Assembly: GCF_000189635.1 (NCBI RefSeq)
Contig: NW_002476448.1
Coordinates: 62,001-126,000 of the forward strand
Origin: Tetrahymena thermophila SB210
Lineage: Eukaryota; Ciliophora; Oligohymenophorea; Hymenostomatida; Tetrahymenidae
Direction: 5' to 3'
Length of the DNA: 64,000 nucleotides
How positions within the stretch are numbered: position 1 is the stretch's first letter; each line of letters opens with the position of its first letter. The position numbers were made by a program, and so were the translations under genes. Below, in pieces: positions 24,207 to 38,239 of this stretch. Under the pieces are notes generated by a model. The model saw only the letters and a program-made list of their open reading frames with translations, did not search any database and was not told where the DNA came from.

Positions 24207-25715
24207 TCAGTAAGTAGATTGCTTTTAATTGAAAGATCCTTAAATGAATTGATTTATCATAATTAAAGCACTTTCAGGTTGATCCATAGGAACTTAATGG
24301 CCAGCACCATAAATAATTAAGAAATTGAAGTTATCTACAGTCTTAACTTTACCTAAGCTCTAACCTTAGATACTCCAGTTGCTGTATTCGGTTTACTAGA
24401 ATTAAGACTAACCTTACCATTTAAGATTATAAGCCCATTTTTCTGCACCTCTTTAATATTAAAATAAAAATATAAATATAAATAATTGTAAATCATAAAA
24501 TTATTACAAGTAGTTGCATTAGAAATCTTCATCACCACTGTAGATCAAAACTTTGATTTTACTAGAAATTGTTTCAATAAGTTATTTGGTGGATGATCTT
24601 TATGCTAAATGATTAAGAGCTTCACCTACTTTATTAGAGCAAGGAACCCACTTCTTACCCTTTAAATTTAAAAGTTATTAAACATCAGGTCTTTGAGTAA
24701 ACTTTTCAATCTTTTCGTCTTCTGCTTAATAGCATCCACTTCCTTAACAGGGAATACGGACATCGTAAACGTTGAATTTAGGTGGATTTCCAACTATTTC
24801 TAGGTAGGGAGGATTGCAAGAAAGACTTGTTAAAACGAAGGGAGCATTATTTTTTATGAGAGAAGCACAAGTATTGAATTATGAAAGAACACTCTTGTAT
24901 TTCTTTTCAGTGATTAAGTTCTTTGCAAAGGCATAATCAGCATAAGCAGGTTATTGATATTAAGGGTCAACCTATTTTAATATGAAATATTAATTAGAAT
25001 TATAAATCCAAATCAGATATAACTAAAATGCACTTTAAAAATTAAATTATAATCATGTTTTAATAAATTTAAAAAAATAGATTAATTATTAAAGAAAAGT
25101 GCAAATTTTGTTTGTCTGTTTGTATATTTTAAAAGTATATTAAGTAAATCATACCCATCCATTACCAATAGCGATACCCTATAAGTTAATTTTAGGATTA
25201 TTTTCTTCTAAAATTTTGCTGGATATAGCAGGGATGTATTATCCTGCATAAGATTCACCACTAATGTAGAATTTTCTTCCAGCATATTGAGGATATTTGT
25301 CAAAGAATTAGGTTAAGAATGAGTAAAAATCGTTTCTCACTGCTTCTTCAGTTTTAGCAAGATCTCCAAGACTAGCATTACTGAAACCAGTACCAACGGG
25401 TTAATCAACATAGAGTAAATTAGCGTTAGAGTTCCAAGAGAAGGGGTTGGATCTCAAGGTAGAGTCGTTGTTGATTTTGTATGGGCCGTTTTCTTCAAAT
25501 AAACCAAGAAGAGAAGAGCATCCAGGGCCACCATTAAGCCACAAGACTAAAGGATCAGTAGAAGGGTCAGAACGTGACTCAAACAGAATGTAAAACAAAT
25601 TACTCTTTTTAGTGACATCGATATAACCAGAGTAATAGGTTTCATTCAAAAATATTGGATTTTAATCGCAAGCGACTAAGGAGATAACTAACAAAGCTAC
25701 AATTAATCCTTTCAT
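24207..25715 (-). CDS. Serine carboxypeptidase (S10), copy B
   Basis: Exons 25715-25155, 24971-24508 and 24450-24207; introns of 183 and 57 bp; 422 aa. It removes C-terminal residues from peptides at acidic pH, probably in lysosome-like vacuoles or outside the cell. Signal peptide [16 protein letters not shown], then [53 protein letters not shown] (Ser155), NVYDVRIPC with paired cysteines, [14 protein letters not shown] (Asp336) and [14 protein letters not shown] (His393). The full triad is present. The first exon is exactly 561 nt in all four copies and ends at GNGW. Its closest relative is copy A, whose active site has degenerated, so B probably supplies the activity of this pair. Confidence 0.95.
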
Positions 25716-27325
25716 TTACCTTTTTATACAAATTTTGAATAGATATTTACTTATATAATTGATAATGTGCTTTTTTTTTTATTGTTTAAAGCTTCTTGTT
25801 TAATTAATAAAAGAATTATGAATTTTCATAAAAGAATTCTCAAAAGAAACTAGATAGAAATAAGTAAAGTATAAAAATAATATTTATTGCTTGAATATTT
25901 CATTAAAAATAATTTTAAACAAAGTAAAAATATTTAAAACTTAATATATTGGCGCTTTTGTTATATCTCCCTCTCATTTGTCTTTCTGTAGAGAGTAATA
26001 TCTTCAGTTTTAAAAATTCTTATTTATATATAAATTAAGATATCAAACATAAATTCATACCAAAAATGTGAAGATGCCACTATATTTAAAAATAAAAAAA
26101 TATATTCATTCTTGTTTTTAATTAAGTTTATTTCAAATTTTTTTTATAAAAAAAACTGTTTTCTTAAAAAAAATAAAATAATTATTCAGTAAAATCATAA
26201 AGTATTCAGATTTGTTACTTTTAAAAGAAATACAAGAATATTTAAGTAGCAAAAGAAAAATTAAATTTTTAATGCTGCACAGTATCAATATCATCATATT
26301 AATTAGTTCAAGAAAAAAATTGAATTAAAGCATTTTCTTTTTGGCTTAATCTATTAAGAATTAATTTAATTATAAAAAGAAACTTTATTTAACATTAAAG
26401 GATATATAATTAATTTTTCTTAATTTACCAGAGAGAGCAAAAAAAAAACATGTACAACAAGAATTTAACATATCTAAATATACTTTTTATTATTAATCTT
26501 TATTCAAATCTTACTAACAATCAAAGTAGTATGTGTAAAATAAATATTTGACTATAAATGTATATAAATTAATATAAAATATATCAATAATTGCATTTAT
26601 TTAAAGGAAATTTGTAATTAAAATAATCAATTTATTTAGTGTACTTCGGTTTGAAAAAAAAAATATTTTTAATATAAATTTAGGTGAGATTTAATAAAGG
26701 GGAAATATATATGCTTCATTCTAATTTAGGGGAATTAAATGAATATTTATAAATAATTAATAATTTTAAAATTAATGCACCGTAAATCCTCATGCTTTAA
26801 TATTAAGCCCCTCCCCTATAATTTTATTGAGAAATTATTTTAATAATTCCCACAAAAAAATTTTTTTCCCCTTAATATATGAATTAATGAGTAGTTAGAA
26901 TATATTTGTACTTTACATAGAAGACATACTTAAATTATTCTCAAAAATTATAATTATTTTAACACAATTAAATGCATATAGTTTAGTATTTTTTTAATGC
27001 TGCGTAGGTTGCATAAGCCTCCTCACTTCTTAAAGATTAAATATTTTTATTAAAGTTCTTTTAAAGTTAGAAACACATTTAAAAAATAACATTTTTTTTT
27101 AACTTTAATTATGTTCGTTAAATAAAATAGAATTAAAAATAAAATTTTAGAAATTTAATAAATATTTTTTGCTAAAATTATTGAAAATTTTAAGTTTACT
27201 AATAAATAAAAAATAATAAAAATAAATTAAATATTTACTATTTTATATTTTTAAAATGAAATTAATTTAAAATTACATAAAAAACAAAAATTAATAGATG
27301 ATATTTTTTTATTATATTTTATATT
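25716..27325. other. Intergenic between carboxypeptidases B and C
   Basis: The left part resembles the region upstream of copy A. It contains a C-rich foldback candidate at 26778, listed separately. No gene seen. Confidence 0.6.
26778..26891. mobile_element. MITE-like palindromic sequence (candidate)
   Basis: It starts CACCGTAAATCCTCATGCTT, followed by TAATATTAAGCCCCTCCCC, and ends TTTTCCCCTTAATATATGAATTAATGAG. The right part is roughly the inverse complement of the left (CTCATnnnTTnATATTAAGnCCC). The CCGTAnnTCCTC start matches the end of the foldback at 11635 and the motif at 21051. There is no coding capacity. The runs of C stand out in a genome this AT-rich. Ends are approximate. Confidence 0.4.
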
Positions 27326-28712
27326 TCAATTTTATATAAATGAATTAATCATATCTAATGCTATTTCTGGTTAATCCATAGGAACCATGTGACCAGCTTC
27401 ATATATGATTTAGAATTGTAAATTTGCAGCATTTTTGTATTTACCTATTATTTGATCTCCTTTTTAAAGGGAAGAATATTACTACTTCTAATATTAAGCT
27501 GAGTAATTCCATGAAAGATTTTCAAGCCACTATTCATTACCACTTTTTATAAAATAAAATTATTTTGATATATTTAATTTAGAATTAATTTTTTACATAT
27601 AATTGCATTAATAATCCAGAGAGCCATTATAGATTAAAACTTTGAGTCCTGAGTTTAATATGACTTTAAGATCTTATGTAGATGAGCGATATGCACGCTT
27701 TTACAAGGCAATATAAACATCATCTACACAAGCATTCCAAACTCTATTTTAAGTTCCAAGTAAAGATTAAACATCTGTCCTACTCAAAAAATTTTGTATT
27801 TTTTAATCTTAATCCTCATAGCAACCATTTCCGATGCAAGGTTATTTAATATTATAAACATTAAATGTGTTATTTCCAACAATTCTTTCATAAGGCTAAT
27901 CACAAAAATGTGACTTCAAGAAAATTGGAGATCCAATCTTTATAAGTACTTAGCAAATTGAAAACGAATATGATATAGTTTTGTATTCAGATTTATTAAT
28001 CAAACCATTTTCGTAAGCATATTCTCCATAAGCAGGTTCTTAATAATATGGATCAACCTAGTTTAAATTAAGAAATATTAATATTTAATTGCAATAAATG
28101 AATAAAAATAAAAAAAAATATTTATATATTTTGATAGTTAGCTAAATTTACCCATCCGTTACCAATAGCAATACCCTTAAAGTTGATTTTAGGATTATTT
28201 TCTATTAAAATTTTCCTAGAAATAGCTGGAATGTATTGACCTGCATAAGATTCACCAGTGATGTAAAAATCTCTTCCAATAAACTGAGGATATTTGTCAA
28301 AGAATTAGATCAAAAAAGTATAAAAGTCTTATTGAACTTGTTCTTCACCCTTAACAAGATCTCCAGGACCTGCATGACTAAAACCTGTACCAACAGGTTA
28401 ATCAACAAAGAGTAAATTAGCTTTTGAATTCCAAGAGAAAGGATTAATATTCAAAGTTGTGTCATTGTTAATTTTGAAAGGACCGTTTTCTTCAAATAAA
28501 CCGAGAAAAGATGAGCATCCAGGGCCTCCGTTAAGCCATAGTACTAAAGGATCAGTTGATGGTTGAGAGCGAGATTCAAAAAAGATATAAAATAAATCAC
28601 TCTTTTCAGTAACATTTATAAAGCCTGTGTAGTAAGTTTCATTCAAAAATATTGGATTTTAGTCAGAAACTACTAATGTGATAATTAGCAAAGCGATAAT
28701 TAATCCTTTCAT
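27326..28712 (-). CDS. Serine carboxypeptidase (S10), copy C
   Basis: Exons 28712-28152, 28057-27597 and 27542-27326; introns of 94 and 54 bp; 412 aa. Signal peptide [16 protein letters not shown]. Motifs: [53 protein letters not shown] (Ser155), [23 protein letters not shown] (Asp335) and [13 protein letters not shown] (His392). The triad is complete. The usual GD before the catalytic Asp is GS here, a change shared with copy D and not at a catalytic position. C and D form one sub-branch and A and B the other, judged by exon 2 length (461 against 464 nt), the GSLDY motif and the C-terminal sequences. Secreted or lysosomal peptidase, inferred from family and signal peptide. Confidence 0.95.
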
Positions 28713-30977
28713 TTTCTTTTTATTAAAAATATTAATTTTTTCTAATATAATTTCTAATAAAAAAAGACAGTGATTCAGTTCTTGAATTTAAAGATAATAA
28801 ATTATGAAATGAAAGAATTTATTCTTCATAAAAGAATTTGAAATGTAATAAATAAAATCATTAGAAATAAATCTTAAAAGAACTATCTTACTAAAAAAAC
28901 AAATTAATCAATAAAAAAAATAAATATTAGCAAATTAGCTTTTAGGATAAATGAATAAGCAAAAAAAAAAAACTAAACTATTGATTTAATATTTAAATAT
29001 CATAAAATATTATTTTAAATTATCTAATTATATCTTAACTTATTAGTAAACATTTTTTATTTTGAAAATTTGTTAAATAAGTTAGGGAAAAAAAAATATC
29101 TAAGTTTACTCTTCTAAATTTAATTTAGAAATTTAATAGAATCTTTAGAATATTTTCTGATAGAAAAACAAATTTTAAACTTAATTGTTTCTATTCAAAT
29201 TTGATTTAGCCAATATTTTACATACTATATTTATATTAGAGTTAGAAACTAATACTATTTCTTAAATACCTCTTTCAATATTAACTGTATGACAATATTT
29301 TATACAAATTTTATTTATGCATTTATCTGAAGTAGTAAGTAATTAATAATCAATTTATATTTTATTTACTTGCAAAATTTATTTATTGGAAAACCTAGTA
29401 GCTTTATGATAATCATTATTGTAAGGTATTTTTGTTTTCATTCTTGAGTTAGTAATGAATAAATTTTTCATAAAAGAATAAAATTTGTAATTGATTTAGA
29501 AGTAAAAAAATTTTTAAATTAAATTCATTAGTTTATAAATAGAATAAATAATAACATTTTTTTTAATGAATTAAAAAGATTAAATATTATTTGACTTTAA
29601 CAATTTATTCATCATCTATTTTAGAAATTTTGAAGTGGTTACATATTTTGTAAATTTAAATTAAAATTAGAAATTTAATAGAACATTTGAAGAATATTTC
29701 TGATAAATAGGTTTGCTTGATTTATTGTAAAATTTTATTATTTTTTTTTTTGATGAAAAACAAAAAAAAAACTTAAGTATGATCATTTTTAAGTTAATAT
29801 AAATTTATTTTATGAATAAAGCTATTCTTTATTTTTAAAATATTTTGAAAAATGCTTACTTCTTTTATATTTGTTTTGTTATTAATTTTAGCTTTCCTAA
29901 AAATTACCACCATAATTAATATATTTTTGATAAAAGAATAAAATTTGTAATTCATAGATTTATAAAACCTTTAAGCTAAATTAATAAATCTTACAAAAAA
30001 AAAAACCACCAATATTATTATAAATAATTTTAAATATCGATAATAAATAATTATATAAATTTAATACTTTAGATTAACTTAAAATAAATAAACTTTGTGT
30101 TATTCATTTTTAAAATAGTATTTATTCCTTTATTTTTAAATCATATAAATTTATTTTATAGCTAAATACTTTAAAAAATAACTTATTTTTATGAAAAAAT
30201 TTTTCTTAAATGTCTTCTAACTTTGACAACTCCTTACTGTTTATTTTTCAAATTAATATTATTATTTAAAAATCTTAAGGATATTTCAAAGAAAACATTT
30301 AATATTTAAGTAATAATTAAATAAAATTCTATTATAAAAGAGCTTGTAAATATTTAAAAATATTAATAAAAGAATTGACTAGAGTGATTGCTAATAAGAC
30401 TAAAATTTATTCTTTCATCAAATTTTAAGCATAATTTTTAGTTCTATGATTTGATTTTATATAATTGAATTATTTATCATAAAATAAATCAGTTTAATTT
30501 TCCTAAAATGTCTTAAATTTGAAAATAATAGAAAAATATTTGTAATAAAAGAAAAATATTTCGTACTTTATAAAAATACACACTACTTAAACTTCAAAAG
30601 CTAAATAGAAATATGTATTTATCTCAAATAATCATATCAAAAGTCAAAAATATATTTTTATAAGACAAATTAATTAAATTTATTTAATTACGTTTTTTTC
30701 ATTATGAAAACAAAAGTACTTTACTTAAATTCATAATATTAATTGAAATATCAAGTACCCTTAAGTATTGCTAAAATGGATTCATAGATAATTCTTATTT
30801 TAATACATTAAAGTTTGCTAAATTTAAAAATAATAAATAAACAAACAAACAATAAAGTTTTAATTTTATTAATTTTTTATTCAATAAACAATAAAAATTA
30901 TTATTTTTTCCAAAAATTTATTTTATTTTATAATTTAAATACAAAATAAATAAAATTCAATATAAATTTAGTATTTA
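28713..30977. other. Intergenic between carboxypeptidases C and D
   Basis: About 2.3 kb of AT-rich DNA with long A and T runs. I see no gene or repeat worth listing. Confidence 0.6.
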
Positions 30978-32485
30978 TCATTATTATATAAAAGAATTGA
31001 TCATTTCTAAAGCTATTTCTGGTTGATCCATTGGAACCATGTGACCAGCATCAAATATGATTTAGAATTTTAAGTTTCCAGCACTTTTTTGTTTTCCAAT
31101 AATCTTGTGGCCTTTAAAAACATAAGAATAGCTCTACTTCAAATATTCAATTTATTTGTTCCATTCAAGATTGTCCAACCACTTTTCATTTCCTCTTTTA
31201 AATTATAAAAATGATCAATGAATATTTTTAATAGTTTAGTATTTGATTATGAAAATTATCATTTAATATTTATTATTATAATTAAATTAAAATTTTTACA
31301 AATAGTTGCATTCATAATCTAGTGAGCCATTATAGATTAAAACTTTAAGACCTGAGTTTAATATTACTTTAAGATCTTATGTTGATGAGCGATAGCTAAG
31401 TTTTTATAAAGCGTTTGAGACATTATCTTCACAAGCACTCCAGATTCTTCCTTGAGTTCCAAGTAAATACTAAACATCTGTCCTATTCAAAAATTTATAA
31501 ATTCTATCATCTTAATCATCATAGCAACCATTTCCAATACAAGGAGATTTAATATTATAAATATTAAATGTATTATTTCCAACAATTTATTAATAAGGTG
31601 GTCCACAAAAATACTCTTACAAGCGATATGGAGCTTCGTAATTAATAAATACTTAACAAATAGAAAATTAAGCTGATAATTTTTTGTATTATGTTTAATT
31701 TATCAAATGATTAACATATGCATATTCAGCATAAGCAGGTTATTAATAATAAGGATCCACCTAATTTTAAAAATAAAATATTTTTGTAATTAAATTTTAT
31801 TATAAAAGTCATCTTTTTCAAAATAAAAATACTATGAATGAATAAATTAGTTTCTTAACAAAAAGAAGTAGAAGTAAAAAAAAGATTAGATAAATCAAAA
31901 TATGAATAATTTAAATTAAATTACCCATCCATTACCAATAGCAATTCCCTTTAAATTTATATTAGGATTTTTTTCTTTTAAAATCTTTTAAGAAATAGCA
32001 GGGATGTATTATCCTGCATAAGATTCACCAGTGATGTAAAAATCTCTTCCTAAATATTGAGGATATTTGTCAAAGAATTAAGTTAAGAATGAGTAAAAAT
32101 CTTTGCTAACTTGTTCTTCTGTCTTAGCAAGGTCTCCATGACCAGCATGACTGTAGCCTGTACCTACTGGTTAGTCAACGTAGATTAAATTAGCATTAGA
32201 GTTCCAAGAGAAGGGGTTAGATCTCAAAGTTGCATCTTCATTTATTTTAAATGGTCCATTTTCTTCAAATAGCCCAAGAAGAGAAGAACAACCTGGACCA
32301 CCATTAAGCCACAAGACTAAAGGATCAGTTGAGGGGTTAGAGCGAGACTCTAATAAGATATAAAATAAATCGCTTTTCTCGTTAACACTAATAAAGCCTG
32401 GGTAATAAGTTTCATTCAAAAATATTGCATTTTAGTCACAAATAACTAATGAACAAATTAATAAAGCAATAACGAATCCTTTCAT
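30978..32485 (-). CDS. Serine carboxypeptidase (S10), copy D
   Basis: Exons 32485-31925, 31760-31300 and 31194-30978; introns of 164 and 105 bp; 412 aa. Signal peptide [16 protein letters not shown]. Motifs: [53 protein letters not shown] (Ser155), [24 protein letters not shown] (Asp335) and [13 protein letters not shown] (His392). Complete catalytic triad; intron positions identical to the other three copies. As in all copies, the second exon carries the Cys-containing region (IPC/SPC..GNGCY) that in known S10 enzymes is stabilised by disulphides. It is the most 5' member of the minus-strand array and may be the oldest copy, given its longer spacing from its neighbour (inference). Confidence 0.95.
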
Positions 32486-34421
32486 TTACTTTTTAATTTC
32501 AAGTGTAATTAATTTTTGTTTTATAAAATTAATAATATCTTAAATCCAATCAATTTGAGCTTTTGATATATCTTAATTATTTTTTAGAATAGTGAATAAA
32601 TCAATGAATGAAAACTTAATTAAAATATGATTTGATATCTTTTAACAATATGACCAACAATATCGTAAAAAAGCTAAATATAAAAATGTAACTAAAATAT
32701 TTGTGTCTATTTTTTTTTCAATAAAATAAAATGCAAAAATAAATTTTATTTGCTCAAATTTAAAATTTGTAAGTAAGAAAGTAAGAATTAGATTTCTTAG
32801 GTATTTTTATTAAAATGTTTGATTATAAAAATATATCTAAAAAATAGAATTTAGAAGAATTGTATTATAAATAAAATTTCTATTTATTAAAATAAGAAAA
32901 TAGATAAGATTTTTGGTTGTGTAATTATATAAATTTAAATTAAAAATACTTAAAAGAAAAAGACAAATTTATAAATTAATTTTTTTAATAGATGCTTAAT
33001 GTAAATTTTCAAATACAAAATATAAATATAAAATAACTTTTATATATTAGTTGTAAAATATAAAATTTGGAAAATATTTTATTTATAATTAATTACTCTT
33101 TCAGTATTTATTTTTACGGTATTTAAATAAATATAATATTATATTTTTACTCATTTTTTATAAATAGAAAATATTCAATTTTAATTCAGTTTACTAAAAT
33201 TTTAAGTTTAATTTTACTATACATTAAAATGTAAGTAAAGAAGGATAAATTTAAATTTAATTAATTTATATAAAGGTAAATAAAGTAACAATTTCTTAAT
33301 ATCATTTTTCTGAACCATGAAAAACTAGCTTTTATATTATTTTTATTATCGAATTTATTACTTTTTACATTTTAATCTGTTATTTAATGTTAAATTATTT
33401 ATTTTTTTTAAATTCATTTTGCTTTTGCTCTACAATTTCAATATCAAAAATATAATTTATAATATCAATCATTATTCTTCAAATATCTGTTTTACCTAAG
33501 GAGAAGGATAATGAGCTTAAATTGAAAAAAAGTTTAAGTTTACTTAGCTATCAGGTTTCTTATTTTTAAAAAAATCATTTTCAATTTTTTTTAGTCTGCC
33601 TGTTTTCTTTGTTTTCTAGAAAAAAATTTATTTTTTGTAAGAAATAAAAAAATTTAATATCTTTTAAGATAAAACAAGCATTTTAATAAAGAAAATTATA
33701 TTTATTTTAAAGTCCTATCAAAATAATTAATTAATTAATTGTCATAAAAATTGCTTTAAAAAAGTAAAATCAATTTTTAATTTTTGTATTTTCAAATCAG
33801 AAAATGAAAAAAAATATAAAAACGAAATAAAACTATTTTTCATAAAACAAAAAATCATTTTTTGAAAAGTTAGCTATCAAGAATTTTTTCTAATTTTGTT
33901 TTATTATAAATAACTGATAATAAATCTATTTTTTAACTTAGTTCAACTTAATTTTTAAAAAATTGTTAGCATCTTTATAAAATTTAATACAATTTTTTCA
34001 TATTGCCAAAATATAAATAAAAAAAATAAATTAAAAATATTAAAAATTAATCAATAATTAAAAAATTAAAGTTTAAATATTTTTTTAATTATTTTTTTTA
34101 CAAAAAATGTTAATAGAAAGAATGTGAACTTAATCCTCAACTAATTAAAATCTTAGTACCATCTTTAAAATTGAATAAAAGATAATCTTTGATAAGATTA
34201 AAAATAATAACTAGTATTCTTTTTGGATTATAAAAGATTTCTAACATAAGTTGTCTAAAAACAATAGATTTAATTGTAATTGCTCATATGCAATTTATTT
34301 CTAATTTAGCTATTAAAAGTAACTTTTGATTTCCTATCCATTAATTTTAGCATCAAATCTTTAATTTACAATTTGAATATACAAAGTTTGATTAAACAAG
34401 AATTCTTTAGATAATTAAAAT
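32486..34421. other. Intergenic, divergent promoter region
   Basis: About 1.9 kb between carboxypeptidase D (-) and the EamA transporter (+), so it should hold both promoters. Low complexity; no element recognised. Confidence 0.6.
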
Positions 34422-35384
34422 ATGGGAGTTTTAAATATAGACTTGATTGGAAGAATAGGAGACTAACTTTTTACTTTTGAAAAAGAAAGTCCTAAAAAAA
34501 CAGCTATAACTTACATGCTTGTAGCTTAAATTTTATTTTCGATTATGTATACAATAATAGGATTTCTTCGCACTGAATATACAACAATATAAATATTATA
34601 TTTTAGAATGCTTTATAGCTTTATCTTTAATACATCTTTTTGCAAAGGAAAGGATCTTGATATTTATGTTCCGAATGGATAAGCCTTAAAGTTATTGATA
34701 TTAAGAGGAACTCTAGGAGCTTCAGCTATGATACTTATGTTTGCAAGCTTCGAATACATGAATCTTTCAGATTGCGTTGTAGTTAATAATCTTTCTCCAA
34801 TCTGGACAAATGTAATGGCAATATTTTTATTAGGAGAGAAATTTTAAAAAAAAGCATTAGTTTGCTTTGGATTAGGGTTTTCGGGTGTTATATTTATGAG
34901 TAGACCATCATTTTTATTTGGTGATGTGAGTTCTTAAGAATCAAAAAATGAAAATATTAACTAGCTTTTAGGTTCTTTACTAGCTTTATTAGGGAGTGTT
35001 AGTGTCGCATATATGACTATTATTTTAAAAAAGCTAACTACAATCTTTAAGTGTCACAATGCTGTTTAATAGCAATACAGTTATATCATAACTATATTTT
35101 CAACTGCTTCACTGCTATTAATTTACCAATAAGCATCATTTGATATATTAAATGTACGATTTTTAGCCCTTGGGTTATTTCTATCTTTTATAGGATGGAT
35201 TGCTTAACTCCTTTTTTCAAGATCATTTGGCCTAGAAGAAACATCTATAATAGCTCCTATTAGTTATGTCAATACATTCATCACATTCTTAGTTGACATT
35301 TATATTTTCAATTCTCATATTGAAATAACGAGTATTATTGGCTCAGCTCTTATCATATTAGGAAGCTTAGGGGTAATTCTTTGA
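34422..35384 (+). CDS. EamA/DMT-superfamily membrane transporter
   Basis: One exon, 320 aa, about ten hydrophobic helices in two repeats, as in the drug/metabolite transporter superfamily (EamA and SLC35-like carriers). Visible features: TM1 TYMLVAQILFSIMYTIIGFL, the repeat-1 block LILRGTLGASAMILMFASFE followed by LSDCVVVNNLSPIWTNVMAI (the typical 'A..l....Pi...l' EamA motif), LLGEKFQKKALVCFGLGFSG, and the second-repeat equivalent SFGLEETSIIAPISYVNTFI with GSALIILGSLGVIL at the end. The substrate cannot be told from sequence; nucleotide sugars, amino acids or small metabolites are all possible. The start is the first in-frame ATG after an A-rich leader. No close paralogue in this window. Confidence 0.87.
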
Positions 35385-35990
35385 AAATAATACTTATATT
35401 AATTATAATGTCTATTTTGAAAAGTCTTTTTTTGCACAATAAATAATTCAATATAAAAAACTATTTAAATTACTTTTAAGCATGTTTTATATGTTGTTTT
35501 TATAATAAAAATACTTGTTAAAAGTATATTTAAGGTTTGTAAATTATTTATTTTTAAGAACTTTAAAAGAAGAATTTTTTTTACTTTTATACTTTTTTAT
35601 TGCCTTTTAAAATAATTGCAAATTAAATTGTGCAAATCAATCAAATTAATTTTAATATCTTCTCATAAACTTTAACAAAATATATTTATTATATAGATCA
35701 CAAAGATTTTTTTTATTTATTTTTGATTTAAATTGCTTTGGTTATCTATTTTAATATATATTTTTTAATATTGATGATATATTCTTTGAAAAATAGATTC
35801 CAATTTTAAGATTTAAAGTAAACATAAAATATAAACAATTTAGTTACATTTTATATTACCAGGCATATAAGAATTGTTTCTTTAGATTTTCTAAAATTTG
35901 CATTTATATTTGACAGTAAGATTTTAAATTATCTAATAAATAATTACAGTTTAAAAAAATTAATAAAGAAAGATCAGAAAGAAATTACAA
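35385..35990. other. Intergenic
   Basis: AT-rich spacer between two plus-strand genes; nothing recognised. Confidence 0.6.
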
Positions 35991-36818
35991 ATGAGCAAAG
36001 AACTTATTCGTATCATCATCACTGGTAGCAATAAAGGAATAGGTTTAGGGATTGTATAGAATTTATCTACTAAACCTTATCATATTATCATGGCTTGCAG
36101 ATCTGTTGATAGAGCAAACGAAGCTCGCCAATAAATTCTTTCATCTAATCCTAATTCTAAAATCGACACTTTCGAATTGGATGTAGATTCGACTGCTTCT
36201 ATTGATAAGTTTGTGTAGAACATTCATAACTAATATGGTTAAGTTGATATTTTGCTAAATAACTCCGGAATGGCTTTTAAAGGAGATGAATTCGACGCTC
36301 ATGTAGTAGAATAAACATTTAGAACTAACTTTTATGGAACAATAGATCTCACTGAAAAAATGTTACCCTATATCAAAGAGAATGGAAAAGTCATTTTTGT
36401 AGGTTCTTCTTTAGGTAAATATTACCTTGTAAAAGGAAACCAAAAAGTTCAAGGGCAATTATAAAATCCTAACCTAACAAAGGATTAACTTTTTGAAGTA
36501 GCTAAGTAATTCTACGATGATGTTAAAGATAATACCTATGAATCTAAAGGTTGGGCTAAATCTGCTTATGGAATTTCAAAATTATGCATCAATCATTACC
36601 CATAAGTACTTTCTAGACATGAAAGCGTAATTTAAAAGAAGATATAGGTATATTCATGTTGCCCAGGTTGGGTGAGAACAGATTTAGGAGGAAACAATGC
36701 ACATAGATCAATTGAAGAAGGAGTTGTTTGCCCTGTTTATCTAGTAGAACTTCCATTTTAAGTTAACCCATCATTCTAAGGAAAGTTTTTTTATGACTCA
36801 GTAGTTTCACCTCTTTGA
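35991..36818 (+). CDS. Carbonyl-reductase-like short-chain dehydrogenase (SDR), copy 1
   Basis: One exon, 275 aa. A classical SDR, closest in layout to animal carbonyl reductase 1 (CBR1): NAD(P)-binding TGSNKGIGLGIV near the N-terminus, LDVDSTASIDKF, the NNSG structural motif (DILLNNSGMAFKGDEF), active-site Ser in FVGSSLGKYY, and SAYGISKLCI with Tyr193 and Lys197 of the YxxxK pair. It ends with CCPGWVRTDLGG and RSIEEGVVCPVYLVELP, which matches the CBR1 C-terminal signature. It probably reduces carbonyl groups of aldehydes, ketones or quinones in the cytosol with NADPH; the substrate is unknown. No signal peptide. Tandem partner of the next gene; both are exactly 275 aa. Confidence 0.93.
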
Positions 36819-38239
36819 TTATATTCAAAGTATAATAAAATTTAAAAGAAACTAAATAATTTGTATCTAATTTATTTTTTATATTGTTGAATACAAATAC
36901 TAAAAATAAATATATTCTTTGTTGCAAATTAGTTTAATAATTAAGTATAAAAGCTCTACTTTTTAAATTGTAAATTAGAAAATTCTTAATATTTTTGTTA
37001 TTTTTTAAGTATTTATAAAAATTACGATAAATAAAATTAATCTATTCAATTGTTTAAAAAATATAAATATTTAAAATAAAAATTATAGCTAATTTATTTC
37101 CATAATCATTTTTAATAATTTTAAACTAAGAATTTTCTGATAAAAGGGTTAATTATGTAATATCCATATAAAAATAAAATTTCATTCTACATTAACTAAT
37201 TTAGATTTAATTTAAAGATATTACCCTCATTTTCTTATTTTAGCATGTATAATATTTCATTTTCATAATATTTTAATATCTTAAATCACTAGGCATATAT
37301 AGCTGTTCCTGCATTTGAAATATCACCGATCATAATATCATGATTTGTGATATTTCAAATAATTTTTATATTACTAATGAAAATTTTTTTTTTTCTAAAT
37401 AAAATTTCATTTTAATAATATTTTAAGTTGAACTCGGCTTAAATTCGAAAGATTATGGTATTTATTAATTAAGAAACAATATTTAATGTGTATAAAAATT
37501 TATTAAATAATTTTATTATATCTTTGTATAATTATTGAAATATTTTTTTATTTAATTTGATAAACTTATTAATATTAATATATTTATTTTTCTTATATTT
37601 TATGATCAAGAAAGTCTTAATCTTTTTTTTTTATCATTTTATATAAATAATTATTTTATTTTCTTATGAATATTATAGTTTATTTAACATAGATAGTTTT
37701 TTATATCAAAATAAATGTATTTTAACTAAAAATTAGAAAAATTTAAGTAAATTAGGCTATGAATTTTAGTTATTGCGAATAAATCAGTATAATAATATTC
37801 TAAGATTTATATAATTTAGAAATTAGTTTTTCATTTTTATTAGCCATACATTAATTTTAATCAAGTAGGTATTTTAGGTATTTTATCAAAACAAATATTT
37901 GCTACATTTTTAGATATTCTTTTATTTTTGGCAAATTATTTATTTGAATTCATATTTTTCTAATATGATTTTAGAAGACAAATTCTACTTTTTAAGTAAC
38001 TAGTTTGGTCTTAATTTCTTTAAATTTTCTATTTTTGATTGTTACATATCAATATTATTTATGATTAATATAATATTCCTTCTAGAAATATTCTTTTTAC
38101 AAATTGATAGTTTTTATTTTGATTATATAAATACACACACACACCTATATATATGTATCTTTTCTCTAATCTGATTTATCAAACAATCTTAATTAAAAAA
38201 AACAATTAAATTTAAATCTACTAAAAATAATATAAAAAA
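36819..38239. other. Intergenic between the two SDR genes
   Basis: AT-rich, no gene seen. A short (AC)n run lies at about 38132-38144, followed by a TATATATATG stretch, 100 bases upstream of the second SDR start. Confidence 0.6.
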
